From Paraglaciecola sp. MB-3u-78 (lineage in GTDB: Bacteria; Pseudomonadota; Gammaproteobacteria; Enterobacterales; Alteromonadaceae): 64,000 nt of DNA. This document shows, piece after piece, positions 55,520 to 64,000 of this stretch. Under the pieces are notes generated by a model. The model was not told where the DNA came from and searched no databases. It saw nothing but the letters and a program-made list of their open reading frames with translations. Where the stretch lies: positions 1 to 64,000 of the forward strand of contig NZ_PJCF01000009.1 in the NCBI RefSeq assembly GCF_002835935.1, given 5' to 3'. The stretch's first letter is position 1; each line of letters begins with the position of its first letter. Made by a program: the position numbers and the translations under genes.

Positions 55520-57282
55520 AATGCAGGCCCCATGGAAATATGGAAATAACGCGTTTCACCAAAATCACTCTTACCTTTGGCTAAATACAAGCGAACCGGT
55601 CCAATTGGAGAATTCCATATGGCGCCAAACCCAACACCGATAGCAGGATCTTTAAATAGATCATCACTGGCATTACCTGCATCCACAAAAGCCGCTGCCC
55701 GCCAATTTTCGGCAACGGGATAAGAATATTCAATACTCGCTACAGCTAGGTATTGGCCACCAGTCAGTTCCCGCTCGCCATCTGAGTCAAGTTCGAAAGG
55801 GGATAAGGTTTTGTAATCAAAGCCACGTATACTTTGATCACCACCAGTAAAAAATCGCAAACTGGAGGGTACTTGGTCAAAATCATTTGTGACAATACCG
55901 CCAAGCTCAGCACGCAATAAAAAGCGATGTAGATCGTAACTTCTGACCCACTTAGAGGCAGCCGTCACTCGAAACATATTGATATCTGACAACAGCGATT
56001 CTGAAGCGAATTCGGTTGTGAGGGTTTGTTTATCACCCCAAGTAATATCTAAACCGCCCTTGCTACGTAAGCGGCTCAAAGTTAAACCTGGTGTCAACAA
56101 GATAGTGGTTTGTTCTGGCTCTAATCCTTGAATAAAGGTTTCTTGCTCAAGCCTCAGAAAAGCCGAACGTTGCCAATTTGAATTCTCAACTGTCCAATGT
56201 CGAGTAGCGGATACAGACCACTTATGACTGCTGGTATCATTATCGTTTTGCGCTTGATACCCCGCCTGATAACTCAGATAGTTTTGGATCGCATCTTCCA
56301 AAGGCACTTTATAATCTACCGACACATATTGTTGAGGCGATGAAACATACACTTCTCCCCCAACTGAATGACCACTTTCATTGACCCATGGACGCTTCCA
56401 TTTGCCAGTGAAACGTGGGCCATCAATATCCGTCGACACACCGAGACCCACATCAAAATTATCTCTTGGCTTATGAGTTAAAATAACTTCGATCGGTACG
56501 GCTGCATCAACGGCTTCTGCCACTAAAGGTCTAACAATTACATAGCGAAAGTATTGAGTTTGTTTAAGCCTTTGATTCAGAAGACCCAGTTGACTGGCTT
56601 GATATAAATCACCCGTTTTAAAAGGCGTTAAACTCTTTACTAACGTTTGCGACCGGGTATCATTTCCAAAGCGCAAGTCACCGAATTTGTAACGTATACC
56701 ACTTTGAATATGGATCGTAATATCGGCAACATTTAGGGATTCAAATACCTTGATGTTACTTTGTTCAAATTCAAAATCAAAATACCCCCGTGACAAAGCT
56801 AAACTGCGTAGTTCATTTTTAGCGTTTTCGTAGACTGCATGTTCAAGAGGTTTGCCCTGTTTAAGTTTGAAGGAGCTAAGTAACGTGTGGATTTCTTTAT
56901 CCTGCGCTCCCTCCCCCTCAATTTTGATTGATAATTGCCTAACAAGGGTTACTGGCCCTAACTCAATCTGCAGGCTCCAACTTTTGCTTTTGGTTAAATT
57001 ATTCGACACCACATTTGGAGCAATAACCACAGTGGTTGCTTGGTAATAACCAAACACTTGAGTGGCTGCTGCCACTTTTAACAGTAAACTTTCTTGATAT
57101 TGCCTAAATTGATAACCGGCACTAGGCATATCTAGGCTGTCGATATGCGCTCTGATATTTTTTAACACGCGCTCGTCTTCAATCCCTTTAATCTCGACTT
57201 CAGTTCCGTGTACTTCAAACAAAGCCAAAAACAACAGGAATAATAAAAATGGTGTTCTTAAAAAGAGGATAGAAAGGAACAA
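55516..57282 (-). CDS. tamA: translocation and assembly module subunit TamA
   Basis: An Omp85-family outer membrane protein, 588 residues from TTG 57282. That start gives a proper signal peptide (LFLSILFLRTPFLLFLLFLALFEVHG); an upstream ATG at 57390 would give 36 more residues that do not look like a signal. POTRA domains occupy about 1-230 and the barrel follows, with RFFTGGDQSIRGFDYKTL (the conserved RGF loop) and a closing RYFHISMGPAL. It works with TamB. Confidence 0.9.
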   Translation of the reverse strand: MFLSILFLRTPFLLFLLFLALFEVHGTEVEIKGIEDERVLKNIRAHIDSLDMPSAGYQFRQYQESLLLKVAAATQVFGYYQATTVVIAPNVVSNNLTKSKSWSLQIELGPVTLVRQLSIKIEGEGAQDKEIHTLLSSFKLKQGKPLEHAVYENAKNELRSLALSRGYFDFEFEQSNIKVFESLNVADITIHIQSGIRYKFGDLRFGNDTRSQTLVKSLTPFKTGDLYQASQLGLLNQRLKQTQYFRYVIVRPLVAEAVDAAVPIEVILTHKPRDNFDVGLGVSTDIDGPRFTGKWKRPWVNESGHSVGGEVYVSSPQQYVSVDYKVPLEDAIQNYLSYQAGYQAQNDNDTSSHKWSVSATRHWTVENSNWQRSAFLRLEQETFIQGLEPEQTTILLTPGLTLSRLRSKGGLDITWGDKQTLTTEFASESLLSDINMFRVTAASKWVRSYDLHRFLLRAELGGIVTNDFDQVPSSLRFFTGGDQSIRGFDYKTLSPFELDSDGERELTGGQYLAVASIEYSYPVAENWRAAAFVDAGNASDDLFKDPAIGVGFGAIWNSPIGPVRLYLAKGKSDFGETRYFHISMGPAL

Positions 57283-57466
57283 AACTTCTCGCTTTAAAGA
57301 TAGAGCAACGTTTGAAATATCAACAGCCCTAAAGTTACAAAATAATTCGACTGGTATTCTACAATAGCCCCGCGCCAGTGTATTGCACAAAAACAGAATT
57401 TACACTTGGTTGCTCAGTCATGTTGAATTACTCTAGTATGATGTTTTGACTTTAAATTAAGTTCAC

Positions 57467-58237
57467 ATGTCTTCCCCGAAAAATCCCGATTTATTAGATA
57501 AACCAGTTTGTATTGTCACTGGAGGTAGTTTTGGCATAGGTCATGCCGTTTGTGAAAAGTTTAGCGATGAAGGTTACAGCGTGATAAATCTTGATATCCA
57601 AGCCAATCCAACACAATCAAAGGCGGTAGACTGGCTTAAATGTGACATATCAACCTCTTCAGAGGTGAGTCACTGCATCCAACACATTATTAAGCAATAT
57701 GGCAGAGTTGACTGCCTCGTTTCAAACGCAGGCATACACTTCTCTGGAAACATCGAAGACACCAGTGAAGATGAGTTTGAACGAGTATTTGGTTTAAATG
57801 TAAAAGGTGCTATTGCTGCGACTAAAGCGGTGTTGCCACAAATGAAATTACAACAAAATGGGGTGATTTTATATATGGCCTCTGACCAAGCGCTAATTGC
57901 CAAACATAACTCGTTTGCCTACAACATGAGCAAAGCCGCACTGGCATCGATGGCTAAAACCACTGCCTTAGATTACGCTAAATATCAAATAAGAGCTAAC
58001 GCTATCTGCCCTGGCACCATAGAAACACCGCTATACCACAAAGCCATCAATCGCTATGTAGCACAATCTGGGGCCAATATTGACCAAGTTCATGCTGAAG
58101 AAGCTGCGCTACAACCTATCGGCCGTTTAGGCCAAGCTAGTGAAGTGGCTGCTTTAACCTATTTTTTAGCCTCTGATGAGGCACGATTTATCACTGGCAG
58201 TTTGCAGGTGATTGATGGCGGTTATACGGCGCAATAG
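57467..58237 (+). CDS. SDR family oxidoreductase
   Basis: A 256-residue NAD(P)-dependent short-chain dehydrogenase. TGGSFGIGHAVC (19-30) binds the cofactor; D57 or so follows strand 2; NAG is at SNAGIHFSG; the catalytic S and YNMSK are in ASDQALIAKHNSFAYNMSKAAL. IDGGYTAQ ends it. The next gene, 13 bases downstream, is an amidohydrolase similar to sugar lactonases, so a sugar dehydrogenase role is plausible but not shown. The start ATG is at 57467. Confidence 0.9.
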   Translation: MSSPKNPDLLDKPVCIVTGGSFGIGHAVCEKFSDEGYSVINLDIQANPTQSKAVDWLKCDISTSSEVSHCIQHIIKQYGRVDCLVSNAGIHFSGNIEDTSEDEFERVFGLNVKGAIAATKAVLPQMKLQQNGVILYMASDQALIAKHNSFAYNMSKAALASMAKTTALDYAKYQIRANAICPGTIETPLYHKAINRYVAQSGANIDQVHAEEAALQPIGRLGQASEVAALTYFLASDEARFITGSLQVIDGGYTAQ

Positions 58238-58250
58238 TGCGTCTATCGAT

Positions 58251-59123
58251 ATGACTGAGTCACACCACAAAATCATCGATCCGCATCTACACTTATTCAA
58301 TTTAGAACAAGGCGATTACGCTTGGCTAAAACCTCATAACCCGCCTTTTTGGCCCGATAAACAAGTGATAAATAAAAGTTTTTTCGAAACAGATATATTA
58401 CTTCAGTCACCAAATCAACTGGCAGGATTTGTACACATTGAAGCAGGCTTTGATAATCAGCAGCCTTGGAGAGAAATTGACTGGTTACAAAAATATTGCT
58501 CCCTTCCCTTCACATCTGTGGCCTTTGCCGATATCACTGCCACAACTTTCACTGAACATATCGATTTGTTGAAACAACGTAAATCAGTGGTAGGTATCCG
58601 GCATATACTCGATGAACAGGCTGCAGAAATACTTAGTTCTACTTTGATACAAGGGCATTTTTCATTGTTAGCAGAAATGGAATTTAGCTTTGATGCACAA
58701 TTGTCACTGACAGACAGTCAAGCGGTTGAGCGATTAATTGCATTGGCAAACAAACATAAAGCAATGCGGATCATTATCAATCATGCAGGATGGGCACCAG
58801 CAGAAAACAATGTGTATGCACGAAAACAGTGGAAATTGAACCTGTCAAAAATCGCTAAGTGTGAAAACATAGCCATAAAATTATCAGGCTGGGAAATGTC
58901 GAGTCGTACCTGGAACCCTCAGCATAGCGCAACCGTGATACAAGATTGCCTAGCATTATTGGGTGAGACAAGAGTGATGTTAGCCAGTAACTTCCCCTTG
59001 TGTTTGTTCTCAATGTCATACACTGACTTATGGAATACTTACGCAGAACTGTCTGGAATAAGTGCCCAATGTTTTGAAAAAATCACTTTCAGTAATGCTA
59101 AAAGTTGGTACCGTTTACATTGA
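58251..59123 (+). CDS. amidohydrolase family protein (sugar lactonase-like)
   Basis: A 290-residue TIM-barrel metal hydrolase. The start is ATG 58251 (MTESHHKIIDPHLHLF); a frame reaching 58212 overlaps the upstream gene and is less likely. It carries the metal-binding IDPHLHLFN, HIEAGF near residue 65, IINHAGWAP and a late LASNFPLC where a final metal or catalytic Asp is expected. It resembles L-fuconolactone / L-rhamnonolactone hydrolases. Together with the SDR it may form a two-step sugar oxidation unit. Confidence 0.8.
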   Translation: MTESHHKIIDPHLHLFNLEQGDYAWLKPHNPPFWPDKQVINKSFFETDILLQSPNQLAGFVHIEAGFDNQQPWREIDWLQKYCSLPFTSVAFADITATTFTEHIDLLKQRKSVVGIRHILDEQAAEILSSTLIQGHFSLLAEMEFSFDAQLSLTDSQAVERLIALANKHKAMRIIINHAGWAPAENNVYARKQWKLNLSKIAKCENIAIKLSGWEMSSRTWNPQHSATVIQDCLALLGETRVMLASNFPLCLFSMSYTDLWNTYAELSGISAQCFEKITFSNAKSWYRLH

Positions 59124-59131
59124 ACAAAAAC

Positions 59132-59419
59132 CTACATTTTCTCCAATCGTTCATTGATACATTCATAAGAACCCATCTCAAACTCTCGACAAATCCATGG
59201 TCTGTTTTCATAAATAGAACACATTAATGTATCTCGGTCTAAAGCGGAACACCAACCATCGTCTAAGCGCAGCATAGTTTCACTCCCATGTTCATCAACA
59301 TCAATATGTTGACTAGGCACACCCGTATCTGAGATGAGCATCACTTCCAAACTACAACAACATGCCTTGCAGTTGGAACATGTCACTTCTGTGGGGGGGA
59401 TATTTTTTACTTCAATCAT
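59132..59419 (-). CDS. YkgJ family cysteine cluster protein
   Basis: A 95-residue protein with the Cys pattern CSNCKACCC at about 19-27, then WCSALDRDTLMCSIYENRPWICREFEMG with further Cys, as in the CxxxCxxCC family that binds metal (zinc or iron-sulfur). The function is unknown. The ATG at 59419 lacks a strong SD. Confidence 0.88.
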   Translation of the reverse strand: MIEVKNIPPTEVTCSNCKACCCSLEVMLISDTGVPSQHIDVDEHGSETMLRLDDGWCSALDRDTLMCSIYENRPWICREFEMGSYECINERLEKM

Positions 59420-59570
59420 ACTAAACGTTCATGAATTAAATTATTGCTAGGATACGCTAGATAATAAACATTCTCGAGCTCACTGAATACTCTCTTTGAG
59501 TAAAACCTGCACTGGGTTACATACCGCGCTAGTTATCCCTTTAAAACTCAGTAATAATCACCACACCAGA

Positions 59571-60434
59571 ATGACTAGAGTGCCTTTTTTGAATTACTTA
59601 AACCTTAGTGAAAATTCTTCTGCTTATATACAAAGTTCGTTGAAATCTGGCGTACTGACTATCATGATGAACAAGCCAAAGAAATTAAATGGCTGGACAA
59701 CCGAAATGATGGAGGCCTTTGCGACGGCGTTTGAAAACGCCGCTAAAGATGAACCCACTAAAGCCGTGATTTTCACCGGAGCTGGGGATTATTATTCAGC
59801 AGGAGTCAATCTGGGTGGCACTTTAAAACTGATGGCACCTAAAAAACTGCATAAATTGATTGTTGAGCATAATCAAAAGTTGTTTGATCGATTTTTGACC
59901 TTTCCCAAACCTATATTAATCGCAATTAATGGTCCAGCCATTGGTGCCAGCGTGACTTCAGCCACTTTGTGCGACGCTATTATTGCTGTTGACACATCAA
60001 CATTTTCTACACCTTTCGCCGCTCTGGGCATTTCACCAGAAGGTTGCTCGAGTGTTCAGTTTGTAACGCTGATGGGAGAACAAAATGCACAGCGTATGTT
60101 GGGAAATGAAGGCTGGAAGCCAAATGCTGAAGAAGCCCTCACTGTAGGTTTAGTCCAATGGGTTGTGCCAAAAGGTAAGCTACAAGCCGAGGCCCAAAAA
60201 GTTGCTCAGCAATGGGTGATTGATGGCCACAGCAGAAAAATTTTAGGTGGCAGAGAGTTATCAGAGTTACAGTTTGTTAATGCTCGCGAATCAATCGAGC
60301 TTGCTAACCGATTTTTAGGGGCTAATTTTTTAAGAGGCCAGTTCACTTTTCTTTGGCGAAAGAAGAAACACTTACAGTCTATGGTATTTTTGATACTTTG
60401 GTTGCTTCGACCCTTGTGGAAGCATTTTTTATGA
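59571..60434 (+). CDS. enoyl-CoA hydratase/isomerase family protein
   Basis: A 287-residue crotonase-fold protein. VLTIMMNKPKKLNGWTTEMMEAF (about 27-49) opens the fold, AVIFTGAGDYYSAGVNLGG carries the oxyanion hole, and PILIAINGPAIGASVTSATLCDAIIA follows. The last residues add a WRKKK basic segment and a hydrophobic end (SMVFLILWLLRPLWKHFL) that may contact a membrane. It is closest to the delta3-delta2 enoyl-CoA isomerase-like group. ATG 59571 is preferred; the in-frame TTG 59496 adds 25 non-conserved codons. Confidence 0.85.
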   Translation: MTRVPFLNYLNLSENSSAYIQSSLKSGVLTIMMNKPKKLNGWTTEMMEAFATAFENAAKDEPTKAVIFTGAGDYYSAGVNLGGTLKLMAPKKLHKLIVEHNQKLFDRFLTFPKPILIAINGPAIGASVTSATLCDAIIAVDTSTFSTPFAALGISPEGCSSVQFVTLMGEQNAQRMLGNEGWKPNAEEALTVGLVQWVVPKGKLQAEAQKVAQQWVIDGHSRKILGGRELSELQFVNARESIELANRFLGANFLRGQFTFLWRKKKHLQSMVFLILWLLRPLWKHFL

Positions 60435-60681
60435 TAGAAATATTAGCTTTCAAAGCAACTCACGTCTTCGATTAGTTATCGTGAATATTCTTCTAATCCC
60501 TCTTTGACCTCGGTGATTAATGCCTGTTTTACTACTTATCCAGAGCTCAGGTTACTTTTTTGCTTGAATCTCTAGCCGTCACCTCGATTTAACCAAAGCA
60601 ATGTTACCTGCAAACTTTCCACCAAACCCAGAATAATTAACACTGGGACTTATTCATTAACGATCCTTCACCAAGGCTTTA
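60435..60681. other. intergenic spacer
   Basis: About 250 bases between the crotonase gene and the convergent GH3 gene. No gene or clear terminator was seen. Confidence 0.4.
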
Positions 60682-62517
60682 TTAATATTTATTCAAACCA
60701 TACCCAAAGGGATACAATGCATTTTCTGCGTCTGGCGCTAAAGGTAAATCTTCATATTTTTCAGGCCATGATGTTGGCAGCTTTCCAACGGGCTTAAACC
60801 CATTGGCTGCGAATAAAAAATCGGCTACTCCAGCGCCTTCAGAGCCTGGCAACCATGCAGCAATAAACGCATCACTTTGCTTAATGGTGTCTGTAACCGT
60901 CATAGCTCGTCCTGAAATTAATAACACTATTACCTGTTTCCCAAGCGACTTGCATTGCGTAATCATGTTTTGTTGGGTTTCAGTTAAATTCAGGTTAGTT
61001 GAGTCTCCCATAAATTCGGCATAAGGTAATTCACCCACTACGGCGACCACTTTATTGGCTTGCATGCCTGGGGTACATCCCATTGTATGATATTCTGCTT
61101 CGGGCGCAAAACCATGGATACCATCGAGTATGGTTGTTGCAGTGGCGTAGTTATGCTTTTGACCTTGCCAATGAATAGACCAGCCACCACTTTGCAAGCC
61201 ACTATTGTTAGCATGTTCACCCACTACCGCTATTTTGTCTGTAGATTTAAGGGGTAATGCATTTGCTTCAGATTTTAATAAAACAAGCGACTCACGCACT
61301 GCCTGTCTGGCAACCTCGCGATGTACAGTAGAGCCTACTAATGCTGAAAACTCCTTTTTTGTAAAAGGGTCTTTAAATAAACCAAGATTAAATTTTAATC
61401 CCAATATACGTGTTACCGCATCGTTTATTCGTTCCATACTGACGGTGCCATCAATCACTGTTGCTTTCAGTTTTGACATAAACTCATCGTGATTAGCCGG
61501 TTGCATCGCAATATCAATACCGGCATTAATGACTGTGTAAGGTTCTCCCCAGCGAGTTCCGCCTAACCAATCAGTGACCACTACACCATTAAAACCAAGC
61601 TGCCCCTTCAATACGTTTTGCACCAAGTATTCATGTTGATGCATGTTGATGCCATTTACTGAGTTAAACCCTACCATTATTGAACCTATGTCCTGGTCTA
61701 CAGCAGCTTGATAAGGCGGCAAAAATCGTTCTCTTAATGCTTGTTCACTAATAATAGCGTTACCGCCTTCTACTCCGCCAATCGTTGCTCCATCACCTAG
61801 GTAGTGTTTGGCAGTCGCAGCTATAGTATGGCGATGCGCTAAATCAGCACCTTGATAACCCTGTATCGATGCAATAAGCGCCTTAGTGGTTATATTTGCA
61901 TCTTCCGAAAAGCCCTCGTAAACCCGTCCCCAGTGTTCATGCTCTGGCATGGCAATAACCGGCGAAAAGGTCCAGTTAAATCCAGTTCCAGCGGTTTCGA
62001 TAGCGGTAATTTCAGCAGCACGGCGGATTAAATCATAATTGCGAGTAGCGCCCATCCCGAGATTATGTGGAAAGATAACCGCACCTTCGAAGGTATTTTG
62101 ACCATGAATTGCATCAACCGCTATAAGCAGCGGAATACCGAGCCGAGTCTTTAAAGCATGCGCTTGAAAGGTGTCGAACGTTGTTACCCAATCACTGACC
62201 TTAGGGCCTGGCGTGAGTCCCTCGGTATGAATAATTGAGCCAATCATTCTATCTTTAATAATTTCGGGAGACACACTGTTATGCCAAACTGACTGGGTCA
62301 TTTGACCAATTTTTTCATCTAGCGTCATTTCTTTTAAGAAACCATTGATTATCGCTTCTTTGCTAGCGTATTCACAGATGTCGAGTTTAGCACTACCCCA
62401 AATACACTGGACATCAGGCCTTTCTACTAGTATGGGTGCTGTTGTTTTTTGTAACGAACAAGCCTGAATCAATATCAAGCAAAGAGATGAGTAAAGAAGG
62501 TGTTTAACCTTGGTCAT
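60682..62517 (-). CDS. glycoside hydrolase family 3 beta-glucosidase, lipoprotein
   Basis: 611 residues. It starts MTKVKHLLYSSLCLILIQAC; the lipobox Cys20 (LIQAC) predicts a lipid-anchored protein. The GH3 N-terminal domain has HGQNTFEGAVIFPHNLGMGATRN (138-160), the catalytic nucleophile D316 in GFNGVVVTDWLGG, and KHYLGDGATIGGVEGGNA. The second domain with VAVVGELPYAEFMGD includes the acid/base region. It resembles periplasmic exo-1,4-beta-glucosidases (ExoP/BglX-like) and may hydrolyse beta-glucans at the cell surface. It ends short of the longer ExoP tail. Confidence 0.9.
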   Translation of the reverse strand: MTKVKHLLYSSLCLILIQACSLQKTTAPILVERPDVQCIWGSAKLDICEYASKEAIINGFLKEMTLDEKIGQMTQSVWHNSVSPEIIKDRMIGSIIHTEGLTPGPKVSDWVTTFDTFQAHALKTRLGIPLLIAVDAIHGQNTFEGAVIFPHNLGMGATRNYDLIRRAAEITAIETAGTGFNWTFSPVIAMPEHEHWGRVYEGFSEDANITTKALIASIQGYQGADLAHRHTIAATAKHYLGDGATIGGVEGGNAIISEQALRERFLPPYQAAVDQDIGSIMVGFNSVNGINMHQHEYLVQNVLKGQLGFNGVVVTDWLGGTRWGEPYTVINAGIDIAMQPANHDEFMSKLKATVIDGTVSMERINDAVTRILGLKFNLGLFKDPFTKKEFSALVGSTVHREVARQAVRESLVLLKSEANALPLKSTDKIAVVGEHANNSGLQSGGWSIHWQGQKHNYATATTILDGIHGFAPEAEYHTMGCTPGMQANKVVAVVGELPYAEFMGDSTNLNLTETQQNMITQCKSLGKQVIVLLISGRAMTVTDTIKQSDAFIAAWLPGSEGAGVADFLFAANGFKPVGKLPTSWPEKYEDLPLAPDAENALYPFGYGLNKY

Positions 62518-62884
62518 AATAATAGCTGTTCACAGTGTTGTATTTCCTGCTACTAATACTACACAATCAAAAGGGTATCGTTAAAGGTTTTTGGATCTAT
62601 TGGGATTAGAACAACCTTAACCTCTGATGAATGGAAACCGTAACAAACTTATTTGATTAAAAAATTATCTGTTATTCCTAGCCAGTGAAACGGATACAGC
62701 GGGGGCTACCCTTTTGCTTACTGGGAGCATGTACTCAATTTACCTGATAATGGATGGGCTCTTTGCGACCCTTGTCAGCACAAATGTTCAATCATGGTTA
62801 ATTTAAGCGTACTATTGCTCACATAAACCTACCCTAGTGGCATGATTATTAAATGCTTGATTCAAGTAGTGTGGAAATATTTCG
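62518..62884. other. intergenic region with divergent promoters
   Basis: About 370 bases between the GH3 gene (leftwards) and the HDOD gene (rightwards), so both promoters must lie here. No ORF and no clear hairpin. Confidence 0.45.
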
Positions 62885-64000
62885 ATGAATAAAAAAATTA
62901 AACTGACCCCGGCACAATGGACAGAGTCTCTTGCAAAGGAAGAGTTGCCGGCCATTACATCCATCGCCAGTATTCTGAATAAGTTTTCAAATGATGATAC
63001 TTCCTCAATCCCCAAGTTAAGCAAGTTCATTTTGCATGACCAATCTCTATCCTCTTGTGTGTTGAGAGTGGCGAATAGTTCTCAGCGTGCGTCAGTCAAA
63101 AAAGTCACCACAGTCTCTCGGGCTTCAATTCTGCTTGGTATTCAAGCCATTAAAAATATTTGTTTGACCTCAAAAATATTGGAAGGGCTACTACGCAGCA
63201 AAAGTTTGCTGCCTGAGGTCTATGACCGTTTAATGAGCTTAATGGCGAACGCCTTTTATGCGGGTTTACTGGCAAAGATCATGGTACCTAATTATGATGA
63301 GAATACTCAGGAAGAAGTCTACCTAGCCGCCATGTTATACCACATTGGGGAAATATCATTTTGGAGCACGGGCACTGAATTAACTGAACAACTAATTCAA
63401 CAAGTAAATATGCCTGCTGCAGAATTTCAAAAGCATTGTGCTAGAATGTTGGGGGTAAACTTTAATGATTTAAGTATTGGTTTGGCCAAAACCTGGAATT
63501 TAGGAGACTTGTTGATTAAGTCTCTTGATAAACCAGAAAATCGAACCATTGAAATGAACATTATTAGTTTGGCGAATCAACTCAGTAGCTCAATTGCATC
63601 ACCTCCTAAAAGTAAAGGGGAGTTTGATCAGATACTGAGCCGCATTGGCAAAATAATGAAAATAGATGAACAGCACTTAAAAGTCCGGATCGAACAAACC
63701 AGAGAATTAGCCCTAAATTTGTTAAGCTCCTACGGATCTTCAATTCTAGAAAGTTATATAAAGCCCTTACCAAAGACCGCAGATTTTGAGCCTCAACTCG
63801 CAAAAAAAAATGAGACAAAGATGAGCACAGAGCAAGCTATGCTGGTTGCCATAAAAACGCTCAGCCAGTTGACAAAAAGTAAGAGCAACATCAATGATTT
63901 TTTGTCTCATACAATACAAAGTTCTGCGCATATTCTTGGTTTTGACCGCTGCACATTCTGGGTGTTGAATGCCAACAAAAACACTCTCGAAGCCCGCATC
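62885..64000 (+). CDS. HDOD domain protein, C-terminal GAF-like part, cut by window end
   Basis: 372 codons open to the right edge without a stop, so the gene is incomplete. ATG 62885 opens MNKKIKLTPAQWTESLAKEEL. An HDOD domain spans about 30-240: LPAITSIASILNKFSNDDTSS, LSSCVLRVANSSQRA, ASILLGIQAIKNICLTSKIL, and AAMLYHIGEISFW. From about 335 the sequence LSHTIQSSAHILGFDRCTFWVLNANKNTLEARI looks like the start of a GAF domain. HDOD proteins act in signalling and regulation, often near cyclic di-GMP circuits. Confidence 0.8.
   Translation, partial: MNKKIKLTPAQWTESLAKEELPAITSIASILNKFSNDDTSSIPKLSKFILHDQSLSSCVLRVANSSQRASVKKVTTVSRASILLGIQAIKNICLTSKILEGLLRSKSLLPEVYDRLMSLMANAFYAGLLAKIMVPNYDENTQEEVYLAAMLYHIGEISFWSTGTELTEQLIQQVNMPAAEFQKHCARMLGVNFNDLSIGLAKTWNLGDLLIKSLDKPENRTIEMNIISLANQLSSSIASPPKSKGEFDQILSRIGKIMKIDEQHLKVRIEQTRELALNLLSSYGSSILESYIKPLPKTADFEPQLAKKNETKMSTEQAMLVAIKTLSQLTKSKSNINDFLSHTIQSSAHILGFDRCTFWVLNANKNTLEARI

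Overview
The window looks like chromosomal DNA of a marine gammaproteobacterium of the Alteromonadaceae (Paraglaciecola/Glaciecola-like). This is inferred from the AT-leaning composition, a histidine operon in gammaproteobacterial order, two large TonB-dependent receptors, tamAB, DUF2989, DUF3718 and DUF2721 proteins, and a lipoprotein GH3 glucosidase. No rRNA, tRNA or CRISPR array was recognised.

Layout. 1-2.1 kb is accessory: a small membrane-protein gene bracketed by two attC-like sites (a probable orphan integron cassette), then a DinJ/YafQ toxin-antitoxin pair with a near-perfect operator palindrome. 2.2-5.6 kb carries small conserved genes, a DUF985 cupin and a PLP-dependent decarboxylase. 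5.6-7.9 kb is a degraded zone with dispersed intergenic repeats and a frameshifted IS110 element. 8.2-9.5 kb holds a DUF2989 lipoprotein and a small hydrophilic protein.

9.7-18.9 kb is the histidine operon: a leader peptide with three consecutive His codons, an attenuator-type terminator, then hisG-D-C-B-H-A, a branched-chain aminotransferase gene, hisF, a four-helix-bundle gene and hisIE. Heptanucleotide repeats (GAGCTAC and its complement) sit around hisF and the four-helix-bundle gene. This is the least explained part of the window. 19.2-21.7 kb encodes a lipoprotein of four DUF4397 and three CHRD domains.

22.7-32.9 kb contains two intact insertion sequences, an IS21-family element (5-bp target duplication) and an IS66-family element (8-bp target duplication). 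They flank a tetR-adaptor-RND pump operon that has its own TetR-type palindromic operator. 33-39 kb holds a dodecin, a CBS protein, a DUF3718 protein and a four-gene minus-strand operon of acyl-CoA metabolism (histidine phosphatase, acyl-CoA dehydrogenase, phosphotransferase-like protein, quinone oxidoreductase).

39.6-45 kb carries two paralogous TonB-dependent receptors, each with its own terminator. Each is preceded by a similar leader with a compensatory hairpin, suggesting shared post-transcriptional control. 45-64 kb is mostly core: a periplasmic glutathione peroxidase, a broken PAS/GGDEF/EAL gene, rimO, a DUF2721 gene, an AEC transporter, tamB-tamA, an SDR/amidohydrolase pair resembling sugar dehydrogenase plus lactonase, a YkgJ-like protein, a crotonase, a GH3 glucosidase, and an HDOD-domain gene running off the right edge.
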